A program made the position numbers and the translations under genes. Positions 1 to 7,534 of a DNA stretch of 64,000 bases are shown here, in pieces; positions within the stretch are counted from its first letter, which is position 1; the number at the start of each line of letters is the position of its first letter. The DNA is from Flavobacterium sp. NRK1. GTDB taxonomy: Bacteria > Bacteroidota > Bacteroidia > Flavobacteriales > Flavobacteriaceae. The DNA is taken from contig NZ_JAMXLA010000001.1 in NCBI RefSeq assembly GCF_024054175.1, positions 1,643,930 through 1,707,929 of the forward strand, given 5' to 3'. Under the pieces are notes generated by a model. It was given only the letters and a program-made list of their open reading frames with translations. It searched no databases and was not told the DNA's origin.

Positions 1-187
1 TATAGCTTATAACGATTATTATCCTTTTGGGATGCAGGTGCCTAATAGGTATTATAATGGTGCAGATTACAGGTATGGGTTCCAGGGGCAAGAAAAAGAT
101 AATGAGATTAAGGGTGATGGTAACAGTTTAAATTATACCTTTAGGATGCATGACCCAAGGATTGGGAGGTTCTTTGCGATTGACCCG
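1..187 (+). repeat. RHS core-tip direct repeat, copy 1
   Basis: This segment is almost identical in DNA to 3442-3628. The first ~90 bases match perfectly and the rest differs by scattered substitutions. It encodes the conserved end of the RHS core immediately before the variable toxin domain. Such blocks are known substrates for recombination that swaps RHS tips. Confidence 0.95.
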
Positions 188-964
188 TTATTTAAGGATT
201 ATCCTCATTATTCTCCTTACAGCTTTAGTGGTAACAAGGTAATAGCCTTTAAAGAATTAGAAGGATTAGAAGAAATATATACAATGACGGCTCAAAAAGC
301 TAAATATGAAGGCTATGAATTATCATTGAAAATTCTTCAAAATAGCGGCATAATGTCTGAAATTGCTGCTAAATTCAGATTGGATAATACTAAAACAGAC
401 ATTTACATGTCCGTAATGAAAGGTGTCAATGCTAGAGGTGATACTCATTTATATGATAGTCATGGTACAAAAGATAACCAATCTACATTCCCTGAAGTAA
501 TCATGTGGGATATGGCTCAAAAAGGGACTGGACTTAATGGTAAAGAACTCACTTTTATGAGAGACCATACAATTAAAAAAAATCAAGAGGTCATAATGGT
601 AAGATTAGATGAAGATCTTGTCATAAGAGCTAATGAAGATTTAGACGATCTTAAGCAATTAACATTAACGATTGTTCATGAAATATATGCACATGCTGTG
701 AATATGAAAACAGGTGATTATACTACCGATGAATCTACTGATCATCAAAAGTTTCACAATGACTCTAAGTTAACACACTTCTCCCCTCCTTATTATAAAG
801 TTAAGAAAGATTCAGATGCTGGAAGATTTATAGAGAGAATTGAAAAAACTATTAAAGAAATGGGATTAGATAAAACCATGAAGAGTAATTCGGAACCAAC
901 ACCAAAACCAACACCAAAACCAACACCAAAACCGACACCAAAACCAATACAAAAAAAGACATGA
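2..964 (+). CDS. RHS-repeat protein C-terminal tip with putative metallopeptidase-like toxin domain (5' end outside window)
   Basis: The reading frame is open from base 2, so this is the 3' end of a longer gene; the first in-window ATG is at 32. The first ~65 codons are the conserved RHS-associated core end, with motifs [21 protein letters not shown] and [13 protein letters not shown]. Sequence after ELEGLE is a variable domain, the usual place for a polymorphic toxin. It holds HEIYAH (bases 677-694) and a DH pair about 17 residues later, which could bind zinc, although HExxxH is not the canonical HExxH. The C-terminus is a PTPK repeat. The lipoprotein gene that follows overlaps by 4 bases. 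The RHS identity is secure; the toxin activity is inferred. Confidence 0.85.
   Translation: MAYNDYYPFGMQVPNRYYNGADYRYGFQGQEKDNEIKGDGNSLNYTFRMHDPRIGRFFAIDPLFKDYPHYSPYSFSGNKVIAFKELEGLEEIYTMTAQKAKYEGYELSLKILQNSGIMSEIAAKFRLDNTKTDIYMSVMKGVNARGDTHLYDSHGTKDNQSTFPEVIMWDMAQKGTGLNGKELTFMRDHTIKKNQEVIMVRLDEDLVIRANEDLDDLKQLTLTIVHEIYAHAVNMKTGDYTTDESTDHQKFHNDSKLTHFSPPYYKVKKDSDAGRFIERIEKTIKEMGLDKTMKSNSEPTPKPTPKPTPKPTPKPIQKKT
895..947 (+). repeat. 12-bp tandem repeat encoding PTPK units
   Basis: Four to five head-to-tail copies of CCAACACCAAAA (one with CCGACA) encode Pro-Thr-Pro-Lys units at the extreme C-terminus of the first RHS tip. It looks like a flexible basic linker or tail; the copy number could vary by slippage. 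Confidence 0.9.
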
Positions 965-1623
965 GAAACATCTGTTTTTTATTATTAATTTTAACTATCT
1001 CTGGATGTAATCATGATAATGACTACTTTAACGAGTTAGACAATCCCAATAATATTTTTAATATTAAAAAAACTACGAATAAATTGGATGGACATCATAT
1101 ATATGCTATTGATAGACCATATTTGGGAACATTTTCGTCGTTTACCGAAAGTAATTTCTTTTTAATTGATGAAGGTAGAGTAATGAATATATTTATTAAT
1201 GAAGATTGCGATAAGGAGTATAGTACAGGCGATTATATTATTATTAAAAAATTTAAAGATTTAAAAAATGTAAAAAAATTAACTCCTTGTAATATAATTT
1301 TATCACCACTATTAGATTTTTCATTAAAAGAAGGAGATTCCTTAAATTATTTAAAGAACTACGTTATATATAATCAAAAAATATTTTTCGATCCTAATCT
1401 TAATGATTCCATTTATAAGTTTTGTCGAAAATGGAACTCTAAAACTTACAGCACCGTAATATTTGCAGCGAAAGCAAAAGGTATAATTGGCATTTATGAT
1501 TCTATTGATAAAAAAGAGGAGGTAATTGAAGCTTGTGGATTAATTTATAGGGAAGCGAATATTCAAAAATTAAAACTCTTGAAACCAGATATTAATCTTA
1601 ATTTAATTAGAGAATTTAGGTAA
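961..1623 (+). CDS. Small lipoprotein, candidate immunity protein of RHS tip 1
   Basis: This 220-residue protein starts with a lipoprotein signal: MRNICFLLLILTISGC, a lipobox ending ISG-C at residue 16. Its ATG overlaps the stop of the RHS tip (ATGA), so the two are translationally coupled. I recognise no domain in the mature part, which is rich in Asp, Asn and Lys. The position directly after an RHS toxin domain, the small size and the lack of conservation are those of cognate immunity proteins. Export as a lipoprotein would fit protection against a toxin acting in or entering through the periplasm. The immunity role is inferred from context only. Confidence 0.7.
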   Translation: MRNICFLLLILTISGCNHDNDYFNELDNPNNIFNIKKTTNKLDGHHIYAIDRPYLGTFSSFTESNFFLIDEGRVMNIFINEDCDKEYSTGDYIIIKKFKDLKNVKKLTPCNIILSPLLDFSLKEGDSLNYLKNYVIYNQKIFFDPNLNDSIYKFCRKWNSKTYSTVIFAAKAKGIIGIYDSIDKKEEVIEACGLIYREANIQKLKLLKPDINLNLIREFR

Positions 1624-1630
1624 TGGGGGT

Positions 1631-1683
1631 AATGTTTCAGATGTGTTGGTGCTTATTTATTTCTCAAGATCTATTCTGTAAAT
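1631..1683 (+). repeat. Downstream repeat A, copy 1
   Basis: The sequence AATGTTTCAGATGTGTTGG and the following ~30 bases recur at 5011-5063, in both cases just after the stop codon of the small lipoprotein gene. It contains CAGATGTGTTGGTG, also found in repeat B. Confidence 0.85.
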
Positions 1684-1693
1684 CAAACATTCA

Positions 1694-1739
1694 TTTTCCA
1701 GATGTGTTGGTGGAAATCATTACAGAAACAAAACCGTTT
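1694..1739 (+). repeat. Downstream repeat B, copy 1
   Basis: TTCCAGATGTGTTGGTGG followed by AATCATTACAGAAACAAAAC matches 5170-5218 with few changes. The spacer between repeats A and B is about 10 bases here but about 105 bases in the second copy, where a terminator sits between them. The remaining bases up to ~1887 hold nothing I can assign. Confidence 0.85.
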
Positions 1740-1887
1740 TTGCTTCTAACCCCGACAGCAGCGGTATCCTTTTTGCAAAAAAGATAATGCGCATTGCGAC
1801 TATTGATGTTATAGTTCCATTAGTTCAGGCTATATAAAAACAATAGATATCTTCCCGAACCGGTGAGAGATCAATTGTTTTTTGCTG

Positions 1888-2487
1888 TTATTCTTTTATC
1901 AACGCTTTTAATCTAGCTTCGCGTTCGGAACTAATCGGCACGCCTTTGTAATCATTATATTGCTGTTGCTTCCGTTGGTCGCGAATGTAGTTCCAGAGTT
2001 CGCCCATTTGTACTCTCGCACCATCCAAATCTGATATAATATCCATGCTCTCCTGAATGCTAAACTATAATTCGGGTAATAGATTATATAAGTTAATTTC
2101 ATCTTCAAGACGGTACTCTTAGATTGGATTCCTTTTTCTTGTAGAGGTGTTTCAACCTTAACGGAAGTTTTAACCCCACGTTCCAATATCACACGGTTCA
2201 TAACCTCAGTTACTACCTTTATATCCTTCTCTTCACATAGCAACGCATCGTAAACATACAGGACATCAATATATCTCTTGTTGAGGTCTTTGATAACATC
2301 GGTCATAATGCCTACTTCAACCTCAAACATTCTTCTGGAAGTTATCTTGTATCCATGCTCTTTCTTATCCTTAGAGATGTTCTCCAACATCTTAGGCTCA
2401 TGCTCTTGGTAATGCTTAAAAAGGGGTGACCATTTCATTTGCACCCATTCCTTATTAAAAAATCCTAGGTGTTCAACTTTACCTTGA
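1888..2487 (-). pseudogene. Frameshifted and 5'-truncated gene remnant, unknown family
   Basis: Read on the minus strand, a coherent frame runs from about 2487 ([20 protein letters not shown]...) to about 2100 (VLYVYDALLCEEKD...). After about 2100 the plausible protein continues in another frame (MDIISDLDGARVQMGELWNY ... LKALIKE) and ends at a stop at 1888. The unshifted frame gives an unlikely, Trp/Tyr-rich tail ending at 1908. No sensible start exists: the frame runs upstream into the RHS tip that begins near 2459-2489. It looks like a decayed accessory gene cut by the RHS insertion. I do not recognise the family. Confidence 0.6.
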
Positions 2488-2488
2488 A

Positions 2489-4543
2489 ATGTACCTGAAT
2501 GGCCTTCAGCTTACTGCAGGTTACTGTGATAATCCTGCACTGGACAGTGATAACATAAAAGACACACTAGACAACTGTCCGTTTACCTTTAACCCGCTTC
2601 AGGAGGACGTTGATGGAGATGGTGTGGGCGATGTATGCGACAATTGCAGGATTACATCCAATGCCAATCAGTTAGACAGCGATAGTGACGGATTGGGTGA
2701 TGTGTGCGATAATTGTAAGTTTACTGCTAATGCTGACCAGACCGATACCGATGGTGACGGGGTAGGTGATGCTTGTGACAATTGTAAGCTTGTAGCTAAC
2801 ACCAATCAACTTGATAGTGACGGTGATGGAATAGGCGATGTGTGTGAGGGAATGGATCAGGGTGAAGGTAAACTGGCTGCTATTGGTACTAAAATTACTA
2901 CCGGAAGATTTGTAGGTAACAAACGCTACGAACTTACCAATCATTTGGGTAATGTTTTGAGTGTAATAACTGACAGGAAACTAATAGGGGGCAATACTAC
3001 CGAAACTACAATATATGATATGCAATTTGCCACTACAACAGAAGGATGGGCTAAAAATTCCCAATCAACAGCTATAGCCGTTGAGGATGGCAGACTTAAA
3101 GTTACTACCGGAGTTTACGGTCATGGTGCACAGAAAAGTATATCACTTACTGCCGGAATAGCCTATTTGATAAGTTTTGATGTTGACAGAGATAATTTTA
3201 CTGGCGGAATGAATTATAGGTTGGTTGATCCTGCTAACTACACTCCGGCATTAAGTACTGCAAATATTACGGAAAGTGGCAGAGTTTCCTTTACCTTAAC
3301 AGTTGCAACTTCAAAAGCATATTATTTGCAGGTAAGGTTATATCAACCAGGATATTCCGGTGCAGCACAAAGTTTTTATATTGACAACGTAAAAGTTACA
3401 AAATTAACTAATAACTTTACTGTAGGATTTAACCCCGATGTTATAGCTTATAACGATTATTATCCTTTTGGGATGCAGGTGCCTAATAGGTATTATAATG
3501 GTGCAGATTACAGGTATGGGTTCCAAGGGCAAGAGAAAGATAACGAGATTAAGGGCGATGGTAATAGTTTAAATTATGCCTTTAGGATGCGCGACCCAAG
3601 AATTGGAAGGTTCTTTGCTACGGATCCCTTGGAATGTAGATACTCTTATAATTCTCCTTATGCATTTAGTGAAAATAGAGTTATGGATGGGGTTGAATTA
3701 GAAGGAAAAGAATTTAGCTTAAAGGAAAATGAAACTGGAAATGATATTGCCATAAGTGTAGCTTATAAGATAACTGTTGAAGGTAAGGTTACCGATGCTG
3801 ATAAAAGTAGATATGCAGAAATGGCAAAAGGAATTAATTTTAGTGTAACTCAATTTGGAGGTCATGATTCAAACGGAAGTCGAATTTCATTTAACGCAAC
3901 GTATGATTCCAAGGCTACAATAGAAATACGATTTGTTGATCAATTACCTATTGAAGGAAATGAAGAGGCTAAAAATTTTGGTAAAGTAATTAAAAAAGAA
4001 GCAGACGAACCTACCCTATTTATGGCTTTGGGAAAAACCCCACACAGTCAAAAAGGCGATGTAGTGAGTGGTACAGTATATGTTTTAAAAAGTGCTGCTT
4101 CACAATTTTTATATAATTATTCGAGAAGTGATAATAATAATAATAAATATGATTATTATTCTGGTGCTTATATAGCGTTACATGAATTATTTGTACATTT
4201 AATCAATCAAAATCCCCCAGGATCAGAAGATCATGTATACTATGAAAATATAGTAGACAAACCTAGTCAAAAAGTTTGGGGCGGTGAAAGAGTAAATATT
4301 ACACCATTGGAAGCTCGTAAGAGCACATTTTCAAGTAGTGCCTATATTCCTCAAGACGAAAGAGAAATGTCAGTAAGTTTCTTTTTAACTTTAAGTCAAA
4401 TTGATGGAATCGTAAAAAATATACGCAAAGGTTTGCAAAAAGATAAAGAAAATCCTCAAACAAATAATAATAATGCTGTTGTACCTTGTTCAGGTTGTTA
4501 TACAGTTCCAAAACCTGCAGGTGATAATTATGGAAGCGAATAA
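2489..4543 (+). CDS. Orphan RHS C-terminal tip with TSP3 repeats, jelly-roll-like insert and putative HExxxH toxin domain
   Basis: This 684-residue ORF lacks a signal peptide and the long YD-repeat body of a full RHS protein, so it looks like a displaced tip. Residues 28-119 are four 23-residue thrombospondin type-3 units (DNCxx...DxDGDGxGDxC) expected to bind calcium. Next comes [18 protein letters not shown], typical of Bacteroidota RHS proteins, then a ~140-residue beta-rich segment resembling a carbohydrate-binding jelly roll. [10 protein letters not shown] to [13 protein letters not shown] is the core end shared with the first tip. After LEGKEF a unique domain carries HELFVH (residues 565-570) and EDH (580-582). 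The frame is open only from 2459, so expression may depend on recombination or an upstream promoter. A small lipoprotein follows 21 bp downstream. Confidence 0.8.
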   Translation: MYLNGLQLTAGYCDNPALDSDNIKDTLDNCPFTFNPLQEDVDGDGVGDVCDNCRITSNANQLDSDSDGLGDVCDNCKFTANADQTDTDGDGVGDACDNCKLVANTNQLDSDGDGIGDVCEGMDQGEGKLAAIGTKITTGRFVGNKRYELTNHLGNVLSVITDRKLIGGNTTETTIYDMQFATTTEGWAKNSQSTAIAVEDGRLKVTTGVYGHGAQKSISLTAGIAYLISFDVDRDNFTGGMNYRLVDPANYTPALSTANITESGRVSFTLTVATSKAYYLQVRLYQPGYSGAAQSFYIDNVKVTKLTNNFTVGFNPDVIAYNDYYPFGMQVPNRYYNGADYRYGFQGQEKDNEIKGDGNSLNYAFRMRDPRIGRFFATDPLECRYSYNSPYAFSENRVMDGVELEGKEFSLKENETGNDIAISVAYKITVEGKVTDADKSRYAEMAKGINFSVTQFGGHDSNGSRISFNATYDSKATIEIRFVDQLPIEGNEEAKNFGKVIKKEADEPTLFMALGKTPHSQKGDVVSGTVYVLKSAASQFLYNYSRSDNNNNKYDYYSGAYIALHELFVHLINQNPPGSEDHVYYENIVDKPSQKVWGGERVNITPLEARKSTFSSSAYIPQDEREMSVSFFLTLSQIDGIVKNIRKGLQKDKENPQTNNNNAVVPCSGCYTVPKPAGDNYGSE
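2570..2845 (+). repeat. Four 69-bp tandem thrombospondin type-3 units
   Basis: The four units encode DNC...DxDxDGxGDxC modules in exact 23-codon register. Asp positions and the paired Cys residues match calcium-binding TSP3 repeats, which in Bacteroidota surface proteins act as rigid spacers. Confidence 0.9.
3442..3628 (+). repeat. RHS core-tip direct repeat, copy 2
   Basis: Near-identical partner of bases 1-187. The two copies diverge abruptly right after the DPL codons, where each toxin domain begins (one continues FKDYPHYSPY, the other [10 protein letters not shown]). Confidence 0.95.
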
Positions 4544-4564
4544 TAATATTAATAAAATGTACTT

Positions 4565-5005
4565 ATGAGAAAAATAATTATATTATCCGTTATTCTTTTA
4601 TTGATAGTATCATGTAAACAATTTCAAATTATATATGATTCCAGAAATAAGACTGATCAAATGAGAAGTGATGAACTAAACTCCAAAGATGGACCTTATA
4701 CTTTGACAATTGCTTTTGAAAGTTCTTTAGTGAATGAACATGTAAAAGTTGAAGCACCTAGTATAGTTAATCCTGCTGATTGGCAAACTTATTTTAACAA
4801 CAAACTAATTGATTGTGAAGAATATTCATGTAAAATTATTAAGGTTAATTCTGCTGGGATAGTTCACATATATATTAATAAAAAGAAGATTGTACTTGAT
4901 AATAATCCTGAACACTCGCTATCTGAACACAGGTATCTATTTATAAGTAAAGAAAAAGGAAAATATATTTTTTATTTTTCAAACTATCCAAAAGCTATGT
5001 GGTAA
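4565..5005 (+). CDS. Small lipoprotein, candidate immunity protein of RHS tip 2
   Basis: 146 residues with a lipoprotein signal peptide (MRKIIILSVILLLIVSC, lipobox Cys at residue 17). It starts 21 bp after the second RHS tip. No recognisable domain. It is not obviously similar to the 220-residue lipoprotein after tip 1, as expected if each immunity protein matches a different toxin. Its location, size and export signal parallel the first pair. Function inferred from context. Confidence 0.7.
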   Translation: MRKIIILSVILLLIVSCKQFQIIYDSRNKTDQMRSDELNSKDGPYTLTIAFESSLVNEHVKVEAPSIVNPADWQTYFNNKLIDCEEYSCKIIKVNSAGIVHIYINKKKIVLDNNPEHSLSEHRYLFISKEKGKYIFYFSNYPKAMW

Positions 5006-5010
5006 TGTGG

Positions 5011-5063
5011 TAATGTTCCAGATGTGTTGGTGCTTATTTATTTCTTAGTAGATATTCTGTAAA
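5011..5063 (+). repeat. Downstream repeat A, copy 2
   Basis: Matches 1631-1683 and sits at the same place relative to the second lipoprotein gene. The shared stretch covers GATGTGTTGGTGCTTATTTA and TATTCTGTAAATCAAA. Confidence 0.85.
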
Positions 5064-5096
5064 TCAAAAAGTTAAATTATTTTACTTTATAAAATT

Positions 5097-5121
5097 AAAA
5101 CAACCTTCGGGTTGTTTTTTT
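5097..5121 (+). terminator. Rho-independent terminator of the second RHS module
   Basis: The hairpin AACAACC-TTCG-GGTTGTT has a UUCG tetraloop and is followed by seven T residues. It lies ~95 bp after the lipoprotein stop. Confidence 0.9.
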
Positions 5122-5169
5122 GTTTAATGTATGTTTAAATCTAATATAATGGCTTTAATAGAAGGTTCG

Positions 5170-5218
5170 TGTTCCAGATGTATTGGTGGCAAATCATCAC
5201 AGAAACAAAACTGTTTTT
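5170..5218 (+). repeat. Downstream repeat B, copy 2
   Basis: GTTCCAGATGTATTGGTGGC followed by AAATCATCACAGAAACAAAA matches 1694-1739. Beyond it, 5219-5340 shows nothing assignable. Confidence 0.8.
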
Positions 5219-5345
5219 CTGTATAAGGCCGATAGCGATCCAGTTTTTAATTTATTTTTTGACACTGGCCGAAATAATTTAATTGTATTATCTTCGTAGG
5301 GAATTATAATGTTCTTTAAATTAAATTATTATACAGGTATTAGTT

Positions 5346-5437
5346 GTGGCAAAATCGTGGCATAACTATACCAAAAAATACCAAACTTAGCATTTATGCG
5401 GGTTTTACGGATGGGTTCGAATCCCTTCCTCTCTGCT
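5346..5437 (+). other. Candidate attachment site with tRNA 3'-end fragment (left)
   Basis: Bases 5414-5437 (GGTTCGAATCCCTTCCTCTC then TGCT) look like the T-loop and 3' acceptor strand of a tRNA, possibly tRNA-Ser, but no 5' tRNA half precedes them. Repeated GTGGCA words upstream (5346-5362) resemble integrase arm sites. The same 24-mer recurs at 8437-8460 with two differences. This is the usual mark left when a tyrosine recombinase inserts an element at a tRNA gene. No integrase gene is present, so the element would be a remnant. Confidence 0.5.
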
Positions 5438-5489
5438 GAAGCGATTTTTTTAGCTTTTCAAAACAAAGCAAAATTTTCAAAAAGCTATG

Positions 5490-5527
5490 TAAAACCTGCA
5501 TAATCAATGATTTGCAGGTTTTTTTAT
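5490..5527 (+). terminator. Terminator-like hairpin after the tRNA fragment
   Basis: AAAACCTGC ... GCAGGTTTTTTT forms a stem with a T tract. It lies just downstream of the tRNA 3'-end fragment and may be the original tRNA terminator. The rest of the gap up to 5858 is very AT-rich, with one more TTGTGGCAAAT word near 5568 and no gene. Confidence 0.65.
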
Positions 5528-5858
5528 TTCTACATATTGATCAAAATTTTTAAAGATGCACAAAAAATTTGTGGCAAATCTATAGTACATCAGTTAGACC
5601 TTTATTAACTTTAAACGTTTGAATTTTTGATAGAAAAATTTAATTTTATAAGCAATATAGCTAACAAGAAATCTAGTTAATATTCATATTAAAACATATT
5701 AACTTGTATTTATGAGAATCTGAATTAATTTTTTTCCAATAATTGTGAGTATTGGGAGATAAATCTTATGCTATCTAAAGATTAAAAACCGTATGGAGCT
5801 AATGTAATATTTATTTTAAATGTTAAATTTGTGAATTATCCTAAAATAAATTACACAG

Positions 5859-6455
5859 GTGAAAGAATTGGAATCAATAAAAAAATATGTATCTAAGTAC
5901 ATCTCCTTAACTGAAGATGAAGAAAAATATTTTCTATCAGTTCTAACAGTAAAAAAAATTCGAAAAAAACAAAATGTTGTTCAGCCCGACTTCACTTGCA
6001 AATGCAGAAATTATATAGTCAAAGGCGCAATGAGAGCATATTATTTAGATGATAATTCTCAAGAGCATACAATCACATTAGCTATTGATGATTGGTGGAT
6101 TTCTGATTTCAATAGTTATATTTATCAACAACCCGCTACGCTTTTTGTGGAGGCTTTAGAAGATACAATTGTTATACAAATTGAATATACAAATGAACAA
6201 CTTCTATTGGAGAAAGTTCCAAAATTTGAAAGGTTTTTTAGAATTATTACTCAATATGGTTTTGCATTTTTACAAAGAAGATTGCTTTCAAGTATTAGCA
6301 AATCAGCTGAAGAAAGATATGAGACCATCTTAGTTGAATATCCTCTAATTGCACAAAGAGTACCTCAATTTGCTTTAGCTTCATATTTAGGAATGAGTAC
6401 AGAATACCTTTCTAAACTTCGAAATAATAAAGTATCCTTAAAAAAGTTGAAGTAG
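5859..6455 (+). CDS. Crp/Fnr-family transcriptional regulator (cyclic-nucleotide-binding fold)
   Basis: 198 residues, the typical length for the short Bacteroidota Crp-like regulators. Residues ~20-125 fit the cNMP-binding beta-roll (YIVKGAMRAYYLDDN..., FVEALEDTIVIQIEY). Residues ~150-195 fit the C-terminal winged helix, with a recognition-helix region near FALASYLGMSTEYLSKLRN. The frame has no early ATG, so the start used is GTG at 5859; a slightly later TTG is possible. It probably controls the redox genes downstream. The Arg that binds cAMP in Crp is not evident, as in most members of this group. Confidence 0.85.
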   Translation: MKELESIKKYVSKYISLTEDEEKYFLSVLTVKKIRKKQNVVQPDFTCKCRNYIVKGAMRAYYLDDNSQEHTITLAIDDWWISDFNSYIYQQPATLFVEALEDTIVIQIEYTNEQLLLEKVPKFERFFRIITQYGFAFLQRRLLSSISKSAEERYETILVEYPLIAQRVPQFALASYLGMSTEYLSKLRNNKVSLKKLK

Positions 6456-6512
6456 TTTAATAAAATTTCTTAATTCACAATGGATTAAATCACTGTAAAA
6501 AAGTATTTAATC

Positions 6513-6546
6513 AAAAAAGAGTTGAACTAGTTCAACTCTTTTTTTT
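6513..6546. terminator. Bidirectional terminator
   Basis: The perfect inverted repeat AAAGAGTTGAA-CTAG-TTCAACTCTTT is flanked by A and T runs, after the Crp-like gene. Confidence 0.9.
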
Positions 6547-6627
6547 AATATTTTTCAAGTTTATTTTTTTAAGGTATTGCCAACTTTGTATAGTCAATAA
6601 GACGCATGTTATAAAAAAAATAAACTG

Positions 6628-7177
6628 ATGGAAACAGGAACGAAAAAGGTAACTTTTGAAGTACCGAAGATAGAACAAGTATCTCAAAACAATCATACGA
6701 TTTTTGATTATATGCAATCCGCATTTGTAAAAGTGCCCAACCTCTATGCAACTTTTGCCTTAAACTAAACGGCTTTAGCTGGCTATTTGGCTTTGCAGAA
6801 TCGCAAGATACTCTCTCTGCAAAAGAAAGGGAAGTTATAAATTTAATGGCCAGTCAGGTGAATGATTGCAATTATTGTTTGCCTGCGCATAATGTTATTG
6901 GTAAAATGTTTGGATTTACAGACGATCAAATGCGTGAAATCCGCAAAACTCAAATTTCTTTCGATAAGAAATATGATGACTTACAAAATTTCTAAAAGAA
7001 TCCGCCAAAAACCTAGGAGCTATTTCAGAAGAAACTTCTGCCACATTATTTGAAGTAAGTTATACCAAAGCAAATGTAATATGCATTGTTGTGATTATCG
7101 GTGACAAAGTCGTAAATAATTACTTATACAATTTTACTAAAATACCAGTTGATTGGCCTGAAGTTCACAAAATCTAA
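6628..7177 (+). pseudogene. Broken carboxymuconolactone decarboxylase / AhpD-like gene
   Basis: The protein can be pieced together from METGTKKVTFEVPKIEQVSQ to a C-terminus DWPEVHKI. The first frame stops after ATFALN (TAA at 6764-6766). The sequence then resumes as GFAESQDTLSAKEREVINLM and contains CNYCLPAH, the CxxC...H redox motif of AhpD-like proteins. It breaks again after DDLQNF near 6994 and continues as LKESAKNLGAIS. A premature stop plus at least two frame changes means no functional product, unless the assembly has indel errors. It would have been a peroxidase-type or alkylhydroperoxidase-like enzyme. Confidence 0.85.
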
Positions 7178-7198
7178 AATTTAAAAAGATTAACGATA

Positions 7199-7510
7199 AT
7201 GATAAAAGTATTAGCGTATTTCAAAAACACGAAGGGGAAAAAATTTGATATAGATTATTATGTCAATCATCATTTACCATTGATAAAGAAAATCTGTGGT
7301 GAAAATTTAAAAAACTTATCGGTCGATAGGGGTTTGTTTGGTCATGAACCGAATTCAGAACCAGTATACATAATTGTAACTCATTTTTATTTTGAAAATT
7401 TAGAAGCATTTCAAAATTCAATAGTTAATAATCTTAATACAATTTTAGCAGATTCTCCTAACTTCACCGATATAGAACCTGTGTTTCAGATAAGTGAAGT
7501 TATACTATAA
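7199..7510 (+). CDS. EthD-like small dimeric alpha-beta barrel protein
   Basis: 103 residues. The pattern I-K-V-L-A-Y-F at the N-terminus, FDIDYYVNHHLPLIK (residues ~16-30) and the late FTDIEPVFQISEV strand fit the EthD / dimeric alpha-beta barrel family. These small cytoplasmic proteins are often tied to oxidative breakdown of ring compounds or quinones. It starts 21 bp after the AhpD-like remnant and 24 bp before the quinone reductase, so it is probably co-transcribed. The exact substrate is unknown. Confidence 0.8.
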   Translation: MIKVLAYFKNTKGKKFDIDYYVNHHLPLIKKICGENLKNLSVDRGLFGHEPNSEPVYIIVTHFYFENLEAFQNSIVNNLNTILADSPNFTDIEPVFQISEVIL

Positions 7511-7534
7511 TTAAATAATTAAAGACTAATAAAA

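Noticed and set aside
895..947. CRISPR-like short repeats
   Set aside because: The 12-bp units are head to tail without spacers and encode an in-frame PTPK tail.
2570..2845. CRISPR or minisatellite array
   Set aside because: The 69-bp units keep the reading frame and encode TSP3 modules with conserved Asp and Cys.
5346..5437. Complete tRNA gene ending at 5437
   Set aside because: Only the T-loop and 3' acceptor half are recognisable; the T-stem is imperfect and no D-arm, anticodon arm or 5' acceptor strand pairs with it.
6862..7053. Separate 63-residue gene
   Set aside because: It is a shifted frame over the AhpD-like remnant; only its broken pieces, joined across frames, make a family-like protein.
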